Of a DNA stretch of 12,066 bases, positions 6,854 through 12,066 are shown one piece after another (position 1 is the first letter of the stretch; each line of letters opens with the position of its first letter). The notes under the pieces are model-generated. The model saw only the letters and a list, made by a program, of their open reading frames with translations. It had not been told where the DNA came from and ran no database searches. The stretch is from JBBECJ01 sp041751795 (GTDB lineage Bacteria; Chloroflexota; Chloroflexia; Thermomicrobiales; CFX8): assembly GCA_041751795.1 (NCBI GenBank), contig JBGSWU010000288.1:1-12066 (forward strand), written 5' to 3'. The position numbers and the translations under genes are program-made.

Positions 6854-7656
6854 GATCGATTTCCTTCCCGACCGATGCCGAACCCGTCTGCTGCATAGCT
6901 CTTTTCATCTGCGACTGGCTCAGTGAACTCAAGTTCCCACGCCGGATGGTCGCTATACGACTCGGCATCGTTGACGTGGATGATGCCGCCACGCATCTCA
7001 CCACGTCGCTCAGTCCGCGGAACTCCACCCGCTACTCCAGCACCCAACGGAAGTGGCTCGTGAAACTCGCCTTCCGCACCTCGCGGATGACCGAGCGAGA
7101 TCGTTCCGGTGTGGCGAGGTCGAGGTCGGGTTGTTGGTGCGTCCGGTCGAGCGAGGACGAGCGCGCCGATCGTACCAACGAGCAGGATGATGGCAATCGC
7201 CTGAATCGGCAGGATGTAACCAGAGTAGAGGAACTGGCCGAGCACCTGGACGTTACCACCCTGCTGGATAACGAAATCTTCGGTCCATGGCCCCGGCTGA
7301 CCGACGACCGTTCGCGTCAAAATCGCCGCCGCCACCTCACCGAGCAGCATCAAACCTATGATAAACCCTGCGACGCGCTGCAGCGGTTGCCCGCCAGCGT
7401 GGAAATCCGGCAGATCGTCAAGATCGACCAGCATGATGACGAAGAGCACGAGCACGAGGATCGCGCCGGTGTAGACGATGATCTGGACGACGCCGAGAAA
7501 CTCGGCCCGCAGCATCACGAAGATGCCGGCAAGATTGATGAACGACACCACCAGCGACACGGCGCTGTGGACCGGATTGCGAAGGAGGATCACGCCCATC
7601 CCGGCGACGACGGCCAGAACCGCCAGAATATCGAAGACCAGTACCTCAGCCGACAT
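6850..7656 (-). CDS. nuoJ: NADH-quinone oxidoreductase subunit J with C-terminal extension
   Basis: Membrane subunit of complex I; 268 residues, where the bare family core is about 165-200. The core shows the typical start (FDILAVLAVVAGMGVILLRN), the TM3 region EFLGVVQIIVYTGAILVLVLF (about 52-72) and the last helix about 148-168 ending GTIGALVLAR. From about residue 170 (coordinates 7149 to 6853) a hydrophilic, Pro/Arg/Gly-rich then acidic tail of nearly 100 residues follows, with no cysteines and no domain I recognise. Long NuoJ tails are known in some phyla such as Actinobacteria. The tail ends in a TGA overlapping the nuoK GTG, which argues that it is genuine coding sequence. The ATG at 7656 overlaps the nuoH stop by 11 nt; AGGAGG lies only 3 nt before it. 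No nuoI lies between nuoH and nuoJ, its usual site. Confidence 0.94.
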   Translation of the reverse strand: MSAEVLVFDILAVLAVVAGMGVILLRNPVHSAVSLVVSFINLAGIFVMLRAEFLGVVQIIVYTGAILVLVLFVIMLVDLDDLPDFHAGGQPLQRVAGFIIGLMLLGEVAAAILTRTVVGQPGPWTEDFVIQQGGNVQVLGQFLYSGYILPIQAIAIILLVGTIGALVLARPDAPTTRPRPRHTGTISLGHPRGAEGEFHEPLPLGAGVAGGVPRTERRGEMRGGIIHVNDAESYSDHPAWELEFTEPVADEKSYAADGFGIGREGNRS

Positions 7657-8779
7657 GCGCCTCCTGCTTTCGCGACCCCGCGAAGTAGACCGCCGCCGCC
7701 GCCACGATGATTACTGCAAACGTGATCAGGAACGCCTGGACCGAAATCTGGTCGTTTCCACGCAGGCGGATCAGCCCCGTCAGCAGAATGTTGACCAGCG
7801 TCAGCGGCAGTAGCACCTTCCAGGCGATACCCATCAGTTGATCGTAGCGGAAGCGCGGGAGAGTCGCTCGGAGCCAGATGTAGAAGAAGAGGAAGATGGT
7901 CATCTTCAGGAGCAACCACCAGAAGCCGTCGGCGATTGGCCCGTCGATTCCACCGAGGAAGAGCGACGCCGCCAGAAGTGAGATGACGATCATGCTGATG
8001 TATTCGCCAAGGAAGTAGAACGAGAACCGGAATCCGGAGTACTCAGTGTGGAAGCCGGAAATCAGTTCTGTTTCGGCTTCAGGAAGATCGAACGGTGCGC
8101 GGTTCGTTTCAGCGACAGCCGCGATCAGGAAGATGATGAAGGCGATTGGCTGGGAAAAGATGTACCAGTTCGGGATCGAGAACTCGAGACCACCCAGGCT
8201 GAAATCGAGCGGCTGACGTTGTTCGTTGACAATTGTCACCAGCGAGAGCGACGACGAGAGGATGAAGACGCCGACCAGCGACAAGCCGAGGACAATCTCA
8301 TAGGAGATCACCTGCGCTGCCGCGCGGAGCGCGCCGAGCAGTGAGTATCGGTTCGCGGAGGCATAACCACCGAGGATGATGCCGTAAACGCCGACGGAAC
8401 CAACCGCCAGCATATAGAGAACGGCGACGTTCATGTCGGTAACGTAAAGGTTAATTTCCTGGCCGAAGATCGTCACGCTATCGCCGAAGGGGATCACCAG
8501 AGCACCCAGCGGTGCCGCAACGAACGTGATCAGTGGCGCGATGACGAAGATTCGCTTGTCAGCGAACTTCGGGATCAGGTCTTCCTTACCAATCAGCTTG
8601 ACGCCGTCGGCAATCGGCTGCAGCAGACCCCACGGACCGGCACGGTTCGGCCCATACCGACCCTGCATACGCGCAAGGACTTTGCGCTCCAGCCAGGTCA
8701 TGTAGGCCATGCCGACCAGCAGCAGGTTCAGCACGATGAACCCAACGATGAAGGTAATCCAGAACGGTTGATCGGTCAT
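7646..8779 (-). CDS. nuoH: NADH-quinone oxidoreductase subunit H
   Basis: Eight-helix membrane subunit that joins the peripheral and membrane arms and lines the quinone chamber; 377 residues from the ATG at 8779. Signature motifs are WLERK (29-33), RYGPNRAGPWGLLQPIADG (41-59), ETNRAPFDLPEAETEL (224-239) and SGFHTEYSG (241-249), with the conserved Glu/Asp residues of the E-channel loop. An in-frame GTG at 8800 would add seven residues but has no ribosome binding site; the ATG has GAGGGGGA 11 nt upstream, so I prefer it. The C-terminus (SRKQEAHVG) overlaps nuoJ by 11 nt. Upstream is the longest gap of the operon, separating it from nuoD where many clusters carry nuoE, nuoF and nuoG. Confidence 0.95.
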   Translation of the reverse strand: MTDQPFWITFIVGFIVLNLLLVGMAYMTWLERKVLARMQGRYGPNRAGPWGLLQPIADGVKLIGKEDLIPKFADKRIFVIAPLITFVAAPLGALVIPFGDSVTIFGQEINLYVTDMNVAVLYMLAVGSVGVYGIILGGYASANRYSLLGALRAAAQVISYEIVLGLSLVGVFILSSSLSLVTIVNEQRQPLDFSLGGLEFSIPNWYIFSQPIAFIIFLIAAVAETNRAPFDLPEAETELISGFHTEYSGFRFSFYFLGEYISMIVISLLAASLFLGGIDGPIADGFWWLLLKMTIFLFFYIWLRATLPRFRYDQLMGIAWKVLLPLTLVNILLTGLIRLRGNDQISVQAFLITFAVIIVAAAAVYFAGSRKQEAHVG

Positions 8780-8863
8780 CCCGACGCAGTTCCCCCTCAC
8801 ACGACATCAGCGGCATTCGCCGCCGAGCCCGCCGCTTCCCCAAGCGCCACGGGCATTCCCCCT

Positions 8864-8878
8864 ACCCACACAGTGGGT
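8864..8878 (-). other. Stem-loop in nuoD-nuoH gap (6 bp, triloop)
   Basis: ACCCAC (8864-8869) and GTGGGT (8873-8878) are perfect complements around a 3-nt loop, some 85 nt upstream of the nuoH ATG. It is followed on the transcript by AGGGGGAATG and not by a U-run. Confidence 0.4.
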
Positions 8879-8967
8879 TCATGCGACGATCGCCCCAACG
8901 CGCCTTCGCCGCATCAATTGAGCCTCGTGATAACCAGCCGTTAGCCAGGTCCCCAGAGGCTCAGTGA

Positions 8968-8987
8968 GTGTACCCGATTCGGCACAC
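8968..8987 (-). other. Stem-loop in nuoD-nuoH gap (7 bp with one G-U)
   Basis: The coding-strand RNA reads GUGUGCC, loop GAAUCG, GGUACAC, giving seven pairs including one G-U wobble. It lies about 60 nt downstream of the nuoD stop. There is no following U-tract, so it is a candidate processing or stability hairpin only. Confidence 0.4.
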
Positions 8988-9049
8988 GAGACGCGGGTTG
9001 GATCACGGAGTCTTGAATCGCACCGACATCCGCCAGCCCGCGTCAGGAA

Positions 9050-10294
9050 TCAACGATCAACCGATCCGAGCACGATATCGATCGTTCCGATCAGTGCAAC
9101 GACGTCTGCCAGCATGGAACCCTGCGCCATGTGAGGCAGGATCTGGAGATTCACGAAGTCGGGCGTGCGGATGCGCAGCCGGTATGGGACTGCGGACCCA
9201 TCAGACACAATGTAGTGTCCCAACTCACCCTTGGAATGCTCGATTGGAACGTAGACCTCGCCCTTTGGAGCATTGAAGCCCTTGACAACCCAGACGAAGT
9301 GGCGCTGCATATCCTCAGCAGTCCGCAGAACGGTGTCGTGCGGAGGGATGCAGTAGTTCGAATCATGGCGCATCAACGGGCCATCAGTTGGCACTTGATC
9401 GAGACACTGGCGGATGATCCGCATCGCCTGTCGCATCTCTTCCATCCGGACGAGATAGCGATCGTAGACGTCGCCGTGTGTACCGATCGGCACTTCAAAG
9501 TCGATCCGGTCGTACACCAGATACGGCTGGGCCTTGCGGATGTCGTAGTTGATGCCACTACCGCGCAGGCACGCTCCGGTCAGGCCGTAGTCGAGTGCCG
9601 CCTGGGGCTCGATAACGCCAACGCCACGTGTTCTCGCCAGCCAGATCGGGTTTGCAGACAGCAGATCAACGTACTCCTGCTGCCGTTCCGGGAAGATGGC
9701 GAGGAATCCTTCGACCATCTCAACCAGACCAGGTGGGATCGGTCGCGAAAATCCGCCAATCTCCATCATGTTGGTCGTCAGCCGAGCGCCGCAGAACTTT
9801 TCGAAGATGTCGAGGATCAGTTCCCGTTCCCGGAAGCAGAAGAGACTCATCGAGAGTGCGCCGATGTCGAGGGCGTGCGTTCCCAGCCAGACCAGGTGGC
9901 TGGCTATCCGTGACAATTCCGCCATGATGACGCGCCAGTACTGTGCGCGCTCGGTTGCCGTGATACCGACAAGCTTTTCGACCGCGAGAATGTAACCCAG
10001 ATTGTTCTGCGGTGCTGCGACGTAGTCAGTGCGGTCGGTCCATGGGGTGAACTGCGAATAGCGACGCGTTTCGCCGATCTTTTCGACGCCACGATGCAGG
10101 TATCCAATGATCGGGTCGGTTCCAACAATCGTCTCGCCTTCAAGGGTAACGACCACCCGCAACACGCCGTGGGTCGACGGGTGTTGTGGCCCCATGTTCA
10201 TGACGAGTTGGCGTCGTGAATCAGATATCTTCTGCTCGTCTTCGACTGTCAGCGTGCCGTACTGGGAACGTGCATCGGTATCGATGGCGGACAT
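9050..10294 (-). CDS. nuoD: NADH-quinone oxidoreductase subunit D (49 kDa)
   Basis: Peripheral-arm subunit that forms, with NuoB and NuoH, the quinone-reduction site; related to the large subunit of [NiFe] hydrogenases. 414 residues, full length: the N-terminal MNMGPQHPSTHGVLR (from residue 32) with His38 and His42, GYLHRGVEK (64-72), the quinone-site tyrosine in DRTDYVAAPQNN (Tyr91, equivalent to Thermus Nqo4 Tyr87), the IPPGLVEM and RGSGINYD regions, and the C-terminal DIVLGSVDR. The ATG at 10294 is 2 nt after the nuoC stop and has GGAGGT 7 nt upstream (10302-10307). NuoC and NuoD are separate proteins here, not fused as in enterobacteria. Confidence 0.97.
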   Translation of the reverse strand: MSAIDTDARSQYGTLTVEDEQKISDSRRQLVMNMGPQHPSTHGVLRVVVTLEGETIVGTDPIIGYLHRGVEKIGETRRYSQFTPWTDRTDYVAAPQNNLGYILAVEKLVGITATERAQYWRVIMAELSRIASHLVWLGTHALDIGALSMSLFCFRERELILDIFEKFCGARLTTNMMEIGGFSRPIPPGLVEMVEGFLAIFPERQQEYVDLLSANPIWLARTRGVGVIEPQAALDYGLTGACLRGSGINYDIRKAQPYLVYDRIDFEVPIGTHGDVYDRYLVRMEEMRQAMRIIRQCLDQVPTDGPLMRHDSNYCIPPHDTVLRTAEDMQRHFVWVVKGFNAPKGEVYVPIEHSKGELGHYIVSDGSAVPYRLRIRTPDFVNLQILPHMAQGSMLADVVALIGTIDIVLGSVDR

Positions 10295-10296
10295 CG

Positions 10297-11139
10297 CTAT
10301 GACCTCCGTGGCTCGCGAATGCGAGGCGCAGGATTCTCGAATCCTGGCTGAACATACTGCTTGTATCCGCGAATCGGATAATCCTTGCGCAGCGGATGCC
10401 CTTCGTCCCAGTCTTCGGGCAGGAGCATTCGACGCAGATCAGGGTGGCCTTCAAAGATAATCCCGAACATGTCGTAGGCTTCGCGTTCAAGCCAACCAGT
10501 TGCCTTGTATACGCCAGTGAGAGTTGGACACGTTTGCCCCTCCTCAACTGCTGCTTTCAAGCGCAACCGCTTGCGATGCTTGATGGAGTAGAGCGTGACA
10601 ACGACATCAAATCGAGGTGAGCGACGAAGACCCAGCATGTCAACCGCTGTCAGATCGCTCACCAGACGATAGGCGAGTTCATCTGTATCTCGAAGAAGCA
10701 TCGCGACATCACTCAACTGGTCCGTCACGACATGAATCGTGACCTCGTCACGGAAGAACGTCACTTCCTTGACCACCCCAGGGAGTGCTGCGCGTATCGC
10801 AACAACTGCAGGATGGATGTTCTCGTCGAGTGGGCCCCAAAAACCTGAATGCACCCAGACCGGATCAATGATCTGAATGCCGGTCATGTCATGAGCAGGC
10901 TCGATAACCGGAGCCAATGGATCGCTCATTGCCTCAAGGGCTGCCAGCGCTTCACCGTCATCAGAGTCAGCCGCGTCGGAAACGTCGCTTGCCGGCGACG
11001 CCTCAGCCCACTCACTCCGGTTATCAGTCGACGGAGCACCAGCCGGATCGTCCTTCGGTCCGACGACAGTTGATTCGGCTCCGGTTGCGACCGCCTCATC
11101 GGGAGTATTCGGTTTATCTCGGGCGGGATCCTGGGACAT
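10297..11139 (-). CDS. nuoC: NADH-quinone oxidoreductase subunit C (30 kDa), long acidic N-terminus
   Basis: Peripheral-arm subunit that packs against NuoD. The signature LEREAYDMFGIIFEGHPD is at residues 217-234, followed by RRMLLPEDW and GHPLRKDYP (248-255). The protein is 280 residues because about 100 residues precede the core; they are rich in Asp, Glu, Ala, Ser and Pro and look disordered. Start: the ATG at 11139 has GGAGG 10 nt upstream. A shorter start at Met71 (10929) is possible but I see no better signal for it. It stops with TAG 2 nt before nuoD and is separated from nuoB by 80 nt containing a hairpin. Confidence 0.94.
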   Translation of the reverse strand: MSQDPARDKPNTPDEAVATGAESTVVGPKDDPAGAPSTDNRSEWAEASPASDVSDAADSDDGEALAALEAMSDPLAPVIEPAHDMTGIQIIDPVWVHSGFWGPLDENIHPAVVAIRAALPGVVKEVTFFRDEVTIHVVTDQLSDVAMLLRDTDELAYRLVSDLTAVDMLGLRRSPRFDVVVTLYSIKHRKRLRLKAAVEEGQTCPTLTGVYKATGWLEREAYDMFGIIFEGHPDLRRMLLPEDWDEGHPLRKDYPIRGYKQYVQPGFENPAPRIREPRRS

Positions 11140-11167
11140 GCCGCATCCGCCTCCTGCCGGCTCAGTC

Positions 11168-11182
11168 GGGCGTTCGACGCCC
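11168..11182 (-). other. Stem-loop in nuoB-nuoC gap
   Basis: GGGCGT (11168-11173) and ACGCCC (11177-11182) are perfect inverted repeats with a 3-nt loop, lying midway in the 80 nt between nuoB and nuoC and about 13 nt before the nuoC ribosome binding site on the transcript. No U-tract follows. Possibly an mRNA stability or processing hairpin. Confidence 0.45.
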
Positions 11183-11219
11183 TCGAACTGCGCGACGCTC
11201 GCCGCGCTCTACATGCGTG

Positions 11220-11843
11220 CTATGACGCGCGCGGGAAACTATTGTCGCTCGGCTCGCTGAAGCCAGACGTCTGGCTAACGATCATCGCATCAGTACCCGA
11301 AATCGCCTGCCGGGCAGCGATACGGTCGCGATCACGCTCAGCGTCTGCCTCGTCGCTGCCATACTTCTTGGCAAATGTCTCGAACTTGATGACCTTGTTC
11401 TGCAGTTCGAGGATGCCGTAGTACAAGCCTTCCGGGATCGGCGGACACCCGGGAACATAGCAGTCAACCGGAACGACCTGATCAACGCCCTGAACGACGG
11501 CGTAGGTGTCGAACGGACCGCCAATGTTGGCGCAGGATCCCATCGACAGTACCCACTTCGGATCAGACATCTGCTCGTACAGGGTTCGAACGACCGGCGC
11601 CCTCTTCTTCGTGACCGGTCCGGCCACAATCATCAGGTCCGCCTGCCGCGGCGTTGCGCGGTAGAGCATGCCGAAGCGCTCCGACAGGTCGTAACGCGGC
11701 ATCGAGGCCGAGATCATCTCGATCGCGCAGCAGGCCAGCCCGAACTGAAGCCACCAGAGGCTGGAGCGGCGTGCCCAGTTGAAGACCCAGTCGACCGATG
11801 TCGTCAGAACATTCTTCTCAAAACGGTTGTCGATTAGACCCAT
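11220..11843 (-). CDS. nuoB: NADH-quinone oxidoreductase subunit B (N2 cluster)
   Basis: Peripheral-arm subunit that holds the terminal [4Fe-4S] cluster N2, which passes electrons to quinone. 207 residues from the ATG at 11843. All four cluster ligands are visible: the tandem Cys38-Cys39 in FGLACCAIEM, Cys104 in SMGSCANIGG and Cys133 in VPGCPPIPEG. The frame stays open upstream to a start at 11954, but the family N-terminus is MGLIDNRFEKNV and GGGAG lies 7 nt before the chosen ATG, so the longer reading is rejected. The start overlaps the end of nuoA by 10 nt. The C-terminal 45 residues are charged and then Ser-rich, slightly longer than average. Confidence 0.96.
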   Translation of the reverse strand: MGLIDNRFEKNVLTTSVDWVFNWARRSSLWWLQFGLACCAIEMISASMPRYDLSERFGMLYRATPRQADLMIVAGPVTKKRAPVVRTLYEQMSDPKWVLSMGSCANIGGPFDTYAVVQGVDQVVPVDCYVPGCPPIPEGLYYGILELQNKVIKFETFAKKYGSDEADAERDRDRIAARQAISGTDAMIVSQTSGFSEPSDNSFPRAS

Positions 11844-12066
11844 TCGAGCGCTCCCTTTTTCCACTCGTAGGCGAGGCCAGCGAGCAGGAGACCGATAAAC
11901 ACGACAGCCTGAATGTACCCATACAACCCCATCGCGTCGAACGCGACGGCCCACGGGAAGAGGAAGATGGCTTCAATGTCAAACACGACGAACAGCAGCG
12001 CAACGACATAGAAGCGGGGGGTGTAGCGCGCCGTCGGAGGATCGACGTTTGGCACGCCGGATTCGT
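11834..12066 (-). CDS. nuoA: NADH-quinone oxidoreductase subunit A (partial, 5' end outside window)
   Basis: C-terminal part of the three-helix membrane subunit NuoA (family about 120 residues). The visible frame reads ESG then VPNVDPPTARYTPRFYV, followed by the family signature FVVFDIEAIFLFPWAVAF and a last helix ending LAGLAYEWKKGALEWV. The frame stays open to the window edge, and the ESG motif belongs to the conserved loop after helix 1, so the GTG at 12055 is internal and the true start lies outside. Asp and Glu of FDIEAIFLFPW are the conserved acidic residues near the quinone cavity. Its TAA lies inside nuoB (10-nt overlap), indicating coupled translation. Confidence 0.95.
   Translation of the reverse strand, partial: ESGVPNVDPPTARYTPRFYVVALLFVVFDIEAIFLFPWAVAFDAMGLYGYIQAVVFIGLLLAGLAYEWKKGALEWV

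Larger units (their letters stand above)
8780..9049 (-). other. nuoD-nuoH intergenic region with two stem-loops
   Basis: No convincing gene is present on either strand in these 270 nt, and none of the frames shows the CxxCxxC motifs of nuoI or sequence recognisable as nuoE, nuoF or nuoG. On the transcript a stem GUGUGCC/GGUACAC with a 6-nt loop (plus coordinates 8968-8987, one G-U pair) lies about 60 nt after the nuoD stop. A second perfect stem, ACCCAC/GTGGGT with a 3-nt loop, lies at 8864-8878. Neither is followed by a U-tract. No promoter with both convincing -35 and -10 boxes was seen, though an internal promoter for nuoH onward cannot be excluded. Confidence 0.5.

Noticed and set aside
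8780..8800. GTG start of nuoH at 8800
   Set aside because: No ribosome binding site upstream; it would place the purine-rich GAGGGGGA inside the coding region instead of ahead of the ATG at 8779.
8797..8856. 19-codon ORF ahead of nuoH, and other very short frames in the nuoD-nuoH gap
   Set aside because: The purine-rich tract sits only 1-2 nt from its ATG and the peptide has no features; this is what chance gives in GC-rich DNA.
8971..8976. Possible -10 box (TACACT on the minus strand) for an internal promoter upstream of nuoH
   Set aside because: No acceptable -35 box 16-18 nt upstream and the hexamer lies inside a hairpin; support is too weak to annotate.
8780..9049. Pseudogene remnant of nuoI or nuoEFG in the nuoD-nuoH gap
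   Set aside because: Translation of the frames shows no cysteine motif or other recognisable similarity to these subunits.
11844..11954. N-terminal extension of nuoB to an upstream start at 11954
   Set aside because: It lies within nuoA coding sequence, does not resemble NuoB, and the ATG at 11843 has its own ribosome binding site and the family N-terminus.

Overview
The window is almost entirely one minus-strand operon for the quinone-facing and membrane parts of a bacterial respiratory complex I (NADH:quinone oxidoreductase, NDH-1). In transcription order, from high to low coordinates, it reads nuoA (5' end outside the window), nuoB, nuoC, nuoD, nuoH, nuoJ, nuoK, nuoL, nuoM, nuoN. Two non-Nuo genes follow: a 2H-phosphoesterase / 2'-5' RNA ligase-like protein and a hotdog-fold acyl-CoA thioesterase that runs off the low-coordinate end. 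No plus-strand gene, RNA gene, transposase, CRISPR array or convincing factor-independent terminator was found.

Organism: a moderately GC-rich bacterium. Protein style (an extended NuoJ, a NuoC with a long acidic N-terminus, NuoA/NuoH wording) and the gene order make a Chloroflexota/Thermomicrobia-like source my best guess. This is recognition rather than a search result and is held loosely.

Layout: nuoA/nuoB (overlap 10 nt), nuoC/nuoD (2 nt apart), nuoH/nuoJ (overlap 11 nt), nuoJ/nuoK (overlap 4 nt) and nuoN/2H-phosphoesterase (9 nt) are tightly joined. Five junctions carry a real gap: B-C (76 nt), D-H (270 nt with the start chosen here), K-L (109 nt), L-M (166 nt) and M-N (58 nt). All but L-M contain a clear short stem-loop without a U-tract. 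The K-L and L-M gaps share a G-rich repeat just after the upstream stop codon and have complementary C-rich sequence near the downstream start, like a small palindromic (REP/MITE-like) element.

How the genes work together: NuoB, NuoC and NuoD form most of the peripheral-arm base where electrons reach quinone through cluster N2. NuoH, A, J and K form the membrane heel, and NuoL, M and N are the antiporter-like proton pumps. The NADH-input module (nuoE, nuoF, nuoG) and the 8Fe ferredoxin-like subunit (nuoI) are absent from the cluster. nuoI is missing even from its usual place between nuoH and nuoJ, so it must be encoded elsewhere if the complex works. Unusual protein features are a His/Asp-rich linker in NuoM, a roughly 100-residue hydrophilic tail on NuoJ and a roughly 100-residue acidic N-terminal extension on NuoC.
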